A DNA stretch of 33,242 nucleotides from assembly GCA_003229115.1 (NCBI GenBank), contig QIHT01000163.1:1-33242 (forward strand), given 5' to 3'. The DNA is from Gammaproteobacteria bacterium (lineage in GTDB: Bacteria; Pseudomonadota; Gammaproteobacteria; SZUA-229). Shown here piece after piece: positions 8,449 through 16,413 of this stretch. The position numbers and the translations under genes are program-made. The notes under the pieces are model-generated. The model was not told the DNA's origin, searched no databases, and saw only the letters and a list, made by a program, of their open reading frames with translations. Position 1 is the stretch's first letter; each line of letters starts with the position of its first letter.

Positions 8449-11400
8449 ATGCGCCTGAGCAAGATTAAACTCGCCGGCTTCAAGTCTTTCGTTGACCCCA
8501 CCACGCTTAATTTACCCAGTAATCTCACCGGCATTGTCGGCCCTAACGGCTGCGGCAAGTCGAATGTGATTGATGCGGTACGCTGGGTAATGGGTGAATC
8601 ATCCGCCAAGCACTTACGCGGCAGCTCGATGGAAGATGTCATTTTTAATGGTTCATCTTCGCGTAAGCCGGTAGGCATGGCGCAGGTTGAGCTGGTTTTC
8701 GATAATAGTGAACTCGAGGGCAAGGTCGGTGGCCAGTTTGCTGAGTACGATGAAATTTCAGTCAAGCGCCAGGTAAGCCGAGACGGCCAGTCCAAATATT
8801 CACTCAATGGTACACGTTGCCGTCGCCGTGATATTGCTGATCTGTTCCTCGGCACCGGTTTAGGGCCACGTAGTTACGCGATTATCGAGCAAGGCATGAT
8901 TTCACGCCTGATCGAAGCCAAACCTGAAGAATTACGCGTTTATATTGAAGAGGCAGCGGGCATCTCCAAATATAAAGAGCGCCGTCGGGAAACCGAGAAC
9001 CGGATTCGCCATACTCGCGATAACCTGGATCGACTGGATGATCTGCGCGAGGAAATTGACAAGCAGCTATCTCATCTGCAGCGTCAAAGTCGTGCGGCTG
9101 AACGTTATAAAGAACTCAAACAGGAAGAACGCAAGTTAAGAGCAGAGCTGCTGGCTTTACGTTGGCAGGAACTCAAGGGCGAACTGGATGGTCGCGACAA
9201 AAAAATCGCCGAGGCCGAAACCCGTTTGCAACAGATTATTGCAGAGCAGCGTGCTACCGAATCAAAAATTGAAGAACAACGTCGGCAACATAGCGAGTCC
9301 AACGATGCCCTGAATGAAGTGCAGGGGCAGTATTACAGTCTGGGTGCGGACATTTCCCGTGTTGAACAAAATATAAAACATCAACAGGATTTGCAGCAAC
9401 GTCAAAAGACCGACCTTGAACAAATCGAAACCGCGCTTGAAGAAGCCGCATTAGCATTGCAGGCCGATCGCAGTTCGATTGAAGAAATAGAAATCCAGCT
9501 TGCTGCTGATGCTCCCGAGCTGGAAAGCCTGAAACTGGATGAACAAAAAATTGGCGAGCATTTTCAGACGTCCGAGACAGCCATGCAGTCATGGCAGCAG
9601 TCATGGGATGAAGTTAACCGTGACTTTTCCGAGGCGAGTCAGAAAGCACAGGTTGAACGCTCGCGTATGGAGCAACTGGAGAAACATATAGCTCAGCTGA
9701 AGCAGCGTCTGGATCGTATTGATGTAGAACAACAAACTTTGCGCGGCGAAGACATTGAAGCGCAGATTGTAGAGCTCAAACAAAAGCTGGCTGAAGTCGA
9801 GCAGAAAAAAATGGCGCAGGAAGGCCAGTTATCCTCGGTATTGTTATCGATTCGTGAAACCCGTGACCAGATTGTGCTTACTGAGCAGAAATCAGCTGAA
9901 CAACGTCGCAGCATCAACGACAGTCAGGGCCGTTTGTCATCGCTGGAAGCTTTGCAGCAATCGGCATTGGGTAAAACCGATCAGGCAGTTAACCAGTGGC
10001 TGGATCGGCAGGGTCTGGCTGGCCAGGCGCGTTTTGCCGAGCAACTGGAAGTCAGTAGCGGTTGGGAAACGGCTTTGGAAACGGTGTTGGGTGATACGCT
10101 GGAAGCGGTGTGTGTTGATCAGATTGATCGTTTGTGCTCAACCTTTGCTGAACTTGAAAAAAGCAATCTTTCACTCGTAGAAACAAAATCCACAGTAACT
10201 TCCTCCAAAAGCGGTTCTGGTTATTTACAGGAGAAAGTGACGTCATCGATTGAGTTAGGCCAGTTTCTTCACGGTATTCGCACCGCGGATTCGCTGGATG
10301 CTGCTTTGAAATTACGTAGTTCGTTGGCGGAAAATGAAAGTGTGGTAACTCGCGATGGTGTCTGGCTGGGCAAAAACTGGCTAAGAATTACCAACGATAA
10401 AGAAGCCCGTCAGGGTGTGCTTGCGCGTGAAACGGAAATACGTGAGCTTCAGCAACGACTTGAAGAACTGGAGAAACAGGCAAATGCTTTGAGTGCGGAA
10501 CTGGTTCAGCAGAGAGAGGAACTGCATTCAAAAGAACAACAACGTGAAGAAGCCCAGACGACATTGAATAATGTGCATACTGAGCTCAGTGAATTGCAGG
10601 CACAGATCAGCGCACGTGAAACGCGTCAGGACCACATCAGCCATCGCGGGCAGAACCTCGATAAAGAAAAAGAAGAAACTGAACAGTTAATCAGTGATGA
10701 TGCTGCTGCGATAGAACAGGCAACCCTGAGCCGTAATGAATCGTTGCAACAAATAGAAAAAATTGGTAGTGAACGCGAAAAACTTGAGGGGCAACGCGAG
10801 ACTTTAATTGCCCAGTTACAGCAACATCGTACCGCATTGCAGCAGCAACAGGAAAAAGCCCATGAGCTGGCTATTCGTATTGAAGGTTTAAACACACGAA
10901 AGCTGAGCCTTGAACAGAACACGGAGCGCATGGAAAAAAGCCAGCAACTACAGGTGCAGCGCAAACAGGAACTGGAAGGTTTGTTAACAAAAACCACGGA
11001 ACCGGTTGAAGAGCTTGAGCAACAGTTAAGTGTGTTACTGGAAGAACGTCTGACGACTGAGAAATTACTGGCAGATGCTCGACGCGGAGTTGAAACTATA
11101 GCGCAATTGCTAACAACGCTGGAACAGCAACGAACAGATCATGAACAACAGGGTCAGGATGCTCGTTCACAGCTTGAGCAGATGAAACTGGATAGTCAGG
11201 AAATTCGAGTGCGCAGCAAAACCACACTCGAACAGCTGGCCGAGGCCGGTTTTGAAGCAGAGCCATTGCTTAAAGAAATAGAGCAAGATGCCAGCAGTCA
11301 CATCTGGGATGAAAAGGTCACCGCAGTAGGTAAGCGCATTTCCAGATTGGGGCCGATCAACCTGGCAGCTATTGATGAATACCAGGAGCAATTAAAGCGT

Positions 11401-11961
11401 AAAATATATCTGGATGAACAGCATCATGATGTTGTGTCAGCTCTGGATATACTCGAAGAGGCTATGGCAAAAATTGATAAAGAGACCCGTACTCGTTTCA
11501 AGGACACTTATGACCACATCAACAGTCGCCTGAAAGAAATGTTCCCGCGCTTGTTTGGTGGTGGCACTGCCTATCTGGAAATGACAGGTGATGATTTATT
11601 GAGTACAGGTGTAACGGTGATGGCAAAACCTCCCGGCAAACGTATTTCCAATATTCACCTGATGTCAGGTGGTGAAAAAGCATTGACGGCGGTAGCTCTG
11701 GTGTTTGCGATTTTCGAGCTGAATCCAGCGCCTTTTTGCATGCTCGATGAGGTTGATGCGCCACTGGATGAAGCCAATGTTGGCCGTTTTAGTCAGCTGG
11801 TCAAAGAAATGTCTGAAAAAATTCAGTTTATCTACATCACTCACAATAAGACCACGATGGAAGTTTCCGAACACCTCAGCGGTGTCACCATGCGTGAAGC
11901 CGGTGTTTCCAGACTGGTATCAGTAGATGTTGCTGAAGCCGCTACCATGGCTGCAGTCTAG
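8449..11961 (+). CDS. smc: Chromosome segregation ATPase SMC
   Basis: 1170 residues, the full length of the family. The N-terminal head has the Walker A GPNGCGKS at 31-38. A long Q/E-rich coiled coil follows on each side of a hinge around residues 505-650. The C-terminal head has the ABC signature LMSGGEKAL (SGGEK at 1073-1077) and Walker B FCMLDEVDAP with catalytic E1101. SMC dimers bind and organise chromosomal DNA near the origin, normally with ScpA and ScpB, neither of which is here. The start is set by a good AGGA ribosome site. zipA follows 15 bases after the stop, the usual smc-zipA arrangement. Nothing looks broken. Confidence 0.97.
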   Translation: MRLSKIKLAGFKSFVDPTTLNLPSNLTGIVGPNGCGKSNVIDAVRWVMGESSAKHLRGSSMEDVIFNGSSSRKPVGMAQVELVFDNSELEGKVGGQFAEYDEISVKRQVSRDGQSKYSLNGTRCRRRDIADLFLGTGLGPRSYAIIEQGMISRLIEAKPEELRVYIEEAAGISKYKERRRETENRIRHTRDNLDRLDDLREEIDKQLSHLQRQSRAAERYKELKQEERKLRAELLALRWQELKGELDGRDKKIAEAETRLQQIIAEQRATESKIEEQRRQHSESNDALNEVQGQYYSLGADISRVEQNIKHQQDLQQRQKTDLEQIETALEEAALALQADRSSIEEIEIQLAADAPELESLKLDEQKIGEHFQTSETAMQSWQQSWDEVNRDFSEASQKAQVERSRMEQLEKHIAQLKQRLDRIDVEQQTLRGEDIEAQIVELKQKLAEVEQKKMAQEGQLSSVLLSIRETRDQIVLTEQKSAEQRRSINDSQGRLSSLEALQQSALGKTDQAVNQWLDRQGLAGQARFAEQLEVSSGWETALETVLGDTLEAVCVDQIDRLCSTFAELEKSNLSLVETKSTVTSSKSGSGYLQEKVTSSIELGQFLHGIRTADSLDAALKLRSSLAENESVVTRDGVWLGKNWLRITNDKEARQGVLARETEIRELQQRLEELEKQANALSAELVQQREELHSKEQQREEAQTTLNNVHTELSELQAQISARETRQDHISHRGQNLDKEKEETEQLISDDAAAIEQATLSRNESLQQIEKIGSEREKLEGQRETLIAQLQQHRTALQQQQEKAHELAIRIEGLNTRKLSLEQNTERMEKSQQLQVQRKQELEGLLTKTTEPVEELEQQLSVLLEERLTTEKLLADARRGVETIAQLLTTLEQQRTDHEQQGQDARSQLEQMKLDSQEIRVRSKTTLEQLAEAGFEAEPLLKEIEQDASSHIWDEKVTAVGKRISRLGPINLAAIDEYQEQLKRKIYLDEQHHDVVSALDILEEAMAKIDKETRTRFKDTYDHINSRLKEMFPRLFGGGTAYLEMTGDDLLSTGVTVMAKPPGKRISNIHLMSGGEKALTAVALVFAIFELNPAPFCMLDEVDAPLDEANVGRFSQLVKEMSEKIQFIYITHNKTTMEVSEHLSGVTMREAGVSRLVSVDVAEAATMAAV

Positions 11962-11976
11962 CCGCTTAGCTTTCTC

Positions 11977-12669
11977 ATGGAATACCTGCGCTGGATTCTA
12001 CTTGTTGCCGGTTTGGCTTTCGTTTTCGTTATTTATCTGATTGGCAAAAAGCGTAAGCGTCAGGACACTTACAGCGACTACGATCTGGATGATGATGCGC
12101 CAGAATTTGGTGCTAATGACTGGGATGAGATTGACGATGGTGTCGGTGATGTCCGTATCGTAGCTCGCGAGAGCAGTGACTATGATGACACTGATGACGA
12201 AGAACTTTCCGAGGCTGATACTGTAGATGAGCAGCCGGATGATCAGTTATACGATCAACAACCCGTTGCGGATGAAGTTGAGCCCGAGCAGACAAACACG
12301 GATCAGGATGTCATCGTACTGTACATATTAGCTCGCTCATCTGGCCAGATGGCAGGTGATAAAATAAACAGCGCGGCACAGGCCAATGGTCTGGAATTTG
12401 GAAAAATGGATATTTTCCATCGACTGGATGATGCAGGGAAATCTGTTTTCAGTCTGGCGAACATGGTAGAGCCCGGCAGTTTTGATGCTGATGCCATGCA
12501 CGAAATAAAAACACCTGGAATAATCTTTTTTTTACAAATTTCCTCTGTTGCAGACCCATCCAATGCCTTTGACGATATGCTTGAATGTGCTTACCACATA
12601 TCTGAAATGCTGGATGCGCAATTATGCAACCACAAACGTCAACCGACCGCTGACACAAAACGATGCTGA
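11977..12669 (+). CDS. zipA: Cell division protein ZipA, C-terminal tail frameshifted
   Basis: 230 residues. An N-terminal membrane anchor (about 5-23) is followed by basic KKRKR, then a very acidic linker (about 30-105; ZipA linkers are more often Pro/Gln-rich), then the FtsZ-binding ZipA C-terminal domain (about 105-220: VIVLYILARSSGQMAG, GLEFGKMDIFHRLD, FSLANMVEPGSFD). ZipA tethers the FtsZ ring to the inner membrane. The last residues PTADTKRC do not look like ZipA. Removing one copy of the tandem ACCG at 12642-12649 restores the ending RQPLTQNDAEQYRELVDADT and moves the stop to 12701-12703 (240 residues). So the normal final helix appears lost, or the base call is wrong. The domain core is intact, so partial function is possible. 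Confidence 0.87.
   Translation: MEYLRWILLVAGLAFVFVIYLIGKKRKRQDTYSDYDLDDDAPEFGANDWDEIDDGVGDVRIVARESSDYDDTDDEELSEADTVDEQPDDQLYDQQPVADEVEPEQTNTDQDVIVLYILARSSGQMAGDKINSAAQANGLEFGKMDIFHRLDDAGKSVFSLANMVEPGSFDADAMHEIKTPGIIFFLQISSVADPSNAFDDMLECAYHISEMLDAQLCNHKRQPTADTKRC
12642..12649 (+). repeat. 4-base tandem duplication (ACCG x2) shifting the zipA frame
   Basis: ACCGACCG inside the zipA tail. With one unit deleted, the reading frame continues through 12703 with a ZipA-like C-terminus. This is either a replication-slippage mutation or a sequencing or assembly error. Confidence 0.75.
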
Positions 12670-12726
12670 GCAATACCGGGAGTTGGTTGACGCAGATACT
12701 TAAAACTGAGCCTGATTAATAAAATT

Positions 12727-14691
12727 ATGTTTGACAAGAAACAAAAAAAAATTCTAAAGCATTCGAAGATAAAATTAATAAAGTTGACGGAAAAAAAGGT
12801 ATTTGAGATTGCTGAGAAAAATGTAAATGAGGGTGTGTTGTCAGATGCGGAACTTATGGAGTTTTTAGAAGTGGCTAATGGGCTTTACCGCGGTGGCGAA
12901 CAGATAATTAGTGATGCTGAATATGATTTTACGTTTATTGCAGAATTAGAGAGACGGCATCCGAATCATCCATTCTTACAATCAGTTGAACCTGAGGTGG
13001 CATTTGTTGGGAAAACAGTTGAGTTGCCAGTTCGCATGTTGTCTACCGAAAAAGCATACAACGATGAAGGAATTAATAAATGGGTAAATAGAATAAAGAA
13101 GGCTGCAAAAGATATTAATAAAAATTTTGATAACCTTTTATTTAGAGTGACCCCTAAGTTAGATGGTTACGCAGCATACTATGATGGTGAGAGGCTTTTT
13201 ACGAGAGGTGATGGGAAGCGCGGCACTGATATTACCCGCGTAATTAAGCGTGGTTTGACTATTAAAAATGGTCGAGACCGAGGCCTTGGTGCGGGTGAAA
13301 TAGTTGTGTCTAAAAAATATTTCAAGAATAATCTTTCAAAACACTTCGAAAACTCAAGAAACTTCCAAGCCAGTGTGGTCAAAGAAAAGGAACTTGAGAA
13401 ACATGCCGCTAAAGCAATTAAAGATAAAGCTGCGGTGTTTTATCCGTTTTCCACACTTCCATCATGGAATGGTACGTATAAAGAACTGGAGGCTGATTAC
13501 AATACGATTATTAATGATGCATGGAATTCCGTTGACTACGATGTTGATGGGGTAATAATTGAAATCATAGATGACGAGCTAAAAGAATACATGGGTGCGA
13601 CACTTCACCATCATCGTTGGCAGATTGCGTTCAAAGAGAATGTTGAGAAAGCTCATGTTAAAGTTTCAGGTGTTATATTGCAGACATCTCGAACTGGACG
13701 TGTTAACCCTGTTGTAGAAATCGAGCCGATACGCCTCAGTGGTGCTCTTATACAAAGGGCATCCGCTCATCACTATGGCATGGTTGAAAAAAACGGTATA
13801 GGTGAAGGGGCAATCATTGAACTGGTTCGGAGTGGAGAGGTGATTCCGAAGATTGTGAGTGTTATTAAATCTGTTGAGATTGAAATTTCTAGTGACGAAA
13901 AAATTTGTCCTAGCTGTGAAGAAAAACTTGTGCGGGATGGTGATTATCTTTTCTGTACAAACAACATTAAATGTCCTGCACAAATCACGCATACAATAGA
14001 GCATTTTTTTAGTGTGCTTGGAAACATTGATGGTTTTGGGCCTGCGACAATCGAAAAATTGTACGAGCATAATGTTAGAACTTTGCCAAAAATATACCAA
14101 TTAAAGGCTAGTGGTTTTCAGAAGAAAGGTTTTGGTCCTAAACAAGCTGATAATCTTTACAAGCAGCTTGTAAGAAGTCGGACAGAACAGATTGAAGATT
14201 GGAGATTTCTGGCTGCATTCGGTGTTTTCCGCATGGGTGTTGGGAATTGTGAAAGGTTGCTGAAGCACTACCGACTTGAAGATGTCTTTTCCTTAAAAGT
14301 TAAAGATATATTATCTGTTGAAGGTTTTGCAGAAAAGACTTCGAAAGTTGTTGTTCATGGCTTAAAGAAGATACATCATACCTTCGACAAAATTTATAGG
14401 TTGGGTTTTGAGCTTGAGCAGACTTTGCTTGTATCTGAGCAAATAAGGTCTGGTGAATTAAGTTTTATTTCAGGAAAATTGATTGTTTTTACTGGATCTA
14501 TGAAGCATGGGAGTCGTACAAGTATGCAGGCTGAAGCAAAGAAACTAGGTGCAAAAGTTGGTAGTGCTGTAACCGGGAAGACAAGTTACCTGGTGGCTGG
14601 CGAGAATGTAGGCGCTGCTAAAATTAATGCTGCTAAAAATAAAGGAGTCGAAGTATTAACTGAGGATGAATACCTTTCACTGATACGATAA
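12727..14691 (+). CDS. Divergent NAD+-dependent DNA ligase (LigA domain order)
   Basis: 654 residues with the complete LigA domain order. There is an Ia-like start ending ISDAEYD (about 60-68), a nucleotidyltransferase domain with adenylated lysine K144 in KLDGYA and RGDGKRGTDITR, an OB fold, a zinc finger C394-x2-C397-x12-C410-x5-C416, helix-hairpin-helix repeats, and a C-terminal BRCT domain (about 580-654). It joins nicks in DNA using NAD+. It sits where ligA normally follows zipA, but it is much more divergent than its neighbours and by eye clearly AT-rich and lysine-rich. In domain Ia, the Tyr-His pair of E. coli LigA that contacts NMN aligns with LYRGG, i.e. His replaced by Arg. I infer acquisition by transfer. 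A second, conventional ligA could exist elsewhere. Confidence 0.85.
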   Translation: MFDKKQKKILKHSKIKLIKLTEKKVFEIAEKNVNEGVLSDAELMEFLEVANGLYRGGEQIISDAEYDFTFIAELERRHPNHPFLQSVEPEVAFVGKTVELPVRMLSTEKAYNDEGINKWVNRIKKAAKDINKNFDNLLFRVTPKLDGYAAYYDGERLFTRGDGKRGTDITRVIKRGLTIKNGRDRGLGAGEIVVSKKYFKNNLSKHFENSRNFQASVVKEKELEKHAAKAIKDKAAVFYPFSTLPSWNGTYKELEADYNTIINDAWNSVDYDVDGVIIEIIDDELKEYMGATLHHHRWQIAFKENVEKAHVKVSGVILQTSRTGRVNPVVEIEPIRLSGALIQRASAHHYGMVEKNGIGEGAIIELVRSGEVIPKIVSVIKSVEIEISSDEKICPSCEEKLVRDGDYLFCTNNIKCPAQITHTIEHFFSVLGNIDGFGPATIEKLYEHNVRTLPKIYQLKASGFQKKGFGPKQADNLYKQLVRSRTEQIEDWRFLAAFGVFRMGVGNCERLLKHYRLEDVFSLKVKDILSVEGFAEKTSKVVVHGLKKIHHTFDKIYRLGFELEQTLLVSEQIRSGELSFISGKLIVFTGSMKHGSRTSMQAEAKKLGAKVGSAVTGKTSYLVAGENVGAAKINAAKNKGVEVLTEDEYLSLIR

Positions 14692-14745
14692 CGTTGTTAA
14701 CGAAAAATTACTGGAAGATGGTCCAAGGACGTAGGCTTGTATAAA

Positions 14746-14803
14746 GTAGGTTGCAGGCAGCGCTGAGAATTCCGGGAACAGCAATAGCCTTATCCCGGCC
14801 TAC
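14746..14803. repeat. GTAG-footed palindromic element
   Basis: 58 bases starting with GTAGG and ending with CCTAC. An internal inverted pair CCGGGA (14772-14777) / TCCCGG (14793-14798) lies inside. The feet match the other GTAG elements in the window, but the body is a different sequence family. Confidence 0.55.
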
Positions 14804-14840
14804 AGCTACTGAACAAAAATATTTAAAAGAAAAAACAATT

Positions 14841-15207
14841 TATCCACAGATGAACGCAGATAAACACAGCTAAAATGTAGTAGCTCAAACTTGAACTGAC
14901 AGTTATCGTCAAAGAGTGTGGCATAAAAATACAACTTTTAGCTACAGAGAACTCAGAGGAAATCAAGGTTAATAGAGCTAAAATTATGTCATCCCGAACG
15001 AATGTGAGGGATCTTGTACTTCAATGCAACAGATCCCTCACATTCGTTCGGGATGACAGACTAAACAAACTCTGTGTGCTCTGTGACCTCTGTGGCAAAT
15101 AATAGGTAAGACAGTATTGAAACTTGTCCGTATTTCCGTCAGGTCAAGTTTGAGCTACTACAGGTAAGAATGTTTTAAGCTTATAAACATCTGCGTTTAT
15201 CTGTGGA
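14841..15207. repeat. Four concentric (nested) inverted repeats
   Basis: From outside in: (1) TCCACAGATGAACGCAGAT at 14843-14861 against 15189-15207, 18 of 19 matching. (2) A 25-base arm beginning TGTAGTAGCTCAAACTTGA at 14876-14900 against 15138-15162, 24 of 25. (3) A degenerate CACAGAG-type arm near 14941-14960 against about 15070-15096. (4) A perfect 27-base arm at 14988-15014 against 15031-15057. The order on the right is the exact mirror of the left. The layers have different sequences, as if palindromes inserted one inside the loop of another. Confidence 0.85.
14988..15057. repeat. GTCATCCCGAACG palindrome, copy A
   Basis: The 27-base arms 14988-15014 and 15031-15057 are perfect reverse complements with a 16-base loop. 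Each arm can also fold alone through ATCCC (14991-14995) and GGGAT (15008-15012). Copy B, with paired changes, is at 31869-31946. Confidence 0.9.
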
Positions 15208-15265
15208 CTTAAGGGTTTTTTTGAGTTTTTTGTGTCTTTCGCGGTAAGTAGTATTTTTAATTATT

Positions 15266-16282
15266 CTATTTCGCGATGTGTTTTTTCTGTGGATGCTGGT
15301 TCAGATATTCCTCAAGCCCGGGGAAATTTCTTGTACCGTAATTTTCCGGTGGTTTTCTTCTCAGTAAATCAAAATCTTCGTTTTTCAGTATCTTTTTCAG
15401 GTAAGCCTGATTCTGTCCGAGCGCATGGATGTAATTACTTTGGCCGTCAAAATGCACCTGTTCATAGCTGTAGACTTTTTTGAACAGGTTGTTGAGTCGG
15501 TTTTCAACTTCGTGTTCGTAGAAAGACGGTGTTTTTCTCAACATGTCTTCTGCTGATTCGTAAATGACATGTTCCTTGCCGTCTTTATCGACTTGAATCG
15601 CAAGGCCACCCAGCACAAATTCCGGATAAAGGCGGTCACGGCATTTTTCCAGGTAACAACGATCTGACATCTGGGCAATCAGGTCAGCTGTACCTAACAT
15701 GTATCCCACCAGATGAGTTTTTTCATCGGGTAGACGTATCTGCGAAGGGCAGACTTCAAGGCCAGTGTAATGCACCATCTGGCCGGAAATTTGTGCGTGT
15801 TTTCCGAGCTCAAGCTTGTGGAAATAGCGTTTAAGGTATTCTGAGCTACGGTTAACGTGAATCAGGGTATATTCGGCACCGTTGTGATGACGGTGATCGT
15901 GGATACTGCGTAAATAGCCTGAATCGTGATACAGCGCTGTGACCACACCAATCAGGGCTCTTTCAGCACCGATTCGCTCTGATTTTGACGCGGTACGCTC
16001 GTGGCCGTTAATCAGGCGTGCTAATGCCAGCGTCATATCCATGGTGTGCTGTTTATCGTGATATAGCGTATCGCAGGGCAGGTAGTCGGGGTTTTCTCCC
16101 TCAAACAGTTTGTAACAGTCCTCAAAGGCTTTTTTCAGGGCGCTGCGGTTGAATTTTGGATAGACATCAGCAAAAATTTCCAGCACGGATGCCAGTACGT
16201 CAGGGACTTCAGAGACGTCTACCTGATTGGTGACGTCGTATTGTGATCGTCTATCTCTCATAGAGCCTGGTTGGCATTTCAT
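15266..16282 (-). CDS. HD-domain metal-dependent phosphohydrolase, PDE-like
   Basis: 338 residues, soluble. The HD metal site is visible as YHDKQHTMDM (H75, H79), ALYHDSGYL (H119, D120), a later HYTGLE (H171) and GTADLIAQ (D200). YHxxxHxxD followed by HD is the spacing used by the catalytic domain of cyclic-nucleotide phosphodiesterases, although the canonical HDxxHxG is not conserved. It lies just downstream of, and on the same strand as, a CHASE2 adenylate cyclase, so a role in cAMP breakdown is an attractive inference. A putative terminator and a separate promoter lie between them, so it may be transcribed on its own. An alternative start, M8 at 16261, also has an upstream AGG. Family call firm, substrate unknown. 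Confidence 0.75.
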   Translation of the reverse strand: MKCQPGSMRDRRSQYDVTNQVDVSEVPDVLASVLEIFADVYPKFNRSALKKAFEDCYKLFEGENPDYLPCDTLYHDKQHTMDMTLALARLINGHERTASKSERIGAERALIGVVTALYHDSGYLRSIHDHRHHNGAEYTLIHVNRSSEYLKRYFHKLELGKHAQISGQMVHYTGLEVCPSQIRLPDEKTHLVGYMLGTADLIAQMSDRCYLEKCRDRLYPEFVLGGLAIQVDKDGKEHVIYESAEDMLRKTPSFYEHEVENRLNNLFKKVYSYEQVHFDGQSNYIHALGQNQAYLKKILKNEDFDLLRRKPPENYGTRNFPGLEEYLNQHPQKKHIAK

Positions 16283-16299
16283 GCCTTGTTGTTCATTCT

Positions 16300-16329
16300 T
16301 TTATAGCTGAAATAGAGTGTTTTGCACAA
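16300..16329 (-). promoter_or_regulatory. Likely promoter of the HD phosphohydrolase gene
   Basis: On the minus strand, TTGTGC (16329-16324) and TATAAA (16305-16300) are separated by 18 bases, 17 bases upstream of the ATG. Confidence 0.5.
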
Positions 16330-16364
16330 ATAGCAGAGTGCCGTTTTGTGAACCAGTTCAAACT

Positions 16365-16389
16365 AAAAATCGGCCATAGACCCGATTTT
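16365..16389 (-). terminator. Putative rho-independent terminator after the CHASE2 cyclase
   Basis: On the minus strand AAAATCGG and CCGATTTT form an 8-base stem with an 8-base loop, ending in TTTTT. It is 25 bases after the cyclase stop. The stem is AT-rich, so its efficiency is uncertain. Confidence 0.5.
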
Positions 16390-16413
16390 GTGATATTAGT
16401 CCAGAAATAGCCG

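Larger units (their letters stand above)
14692..15265. other. Gene-free, repeat-filled stretch between the ligase and the HD gene
   Basis: 574 bases between two convergent genes with no credible coding sequence. Contents in order: a GTAG-footed element (14746-14803), a four-layer set of concentric inverted repeats (14841-15207), and a half-copy reading TTTGTGTCTTTCGCGGTAAG (about 15228-15247) that resembles one arm of the palindrome near 25.5 kb. Confidence 0.75.

Noticed and set aside
8412-8855. 147-codon open frame on the minus strand over the start of smc
   Set aside because: It is antisense to the conserved SMC head; its composition reflects the smc codons and it shows no family motif.
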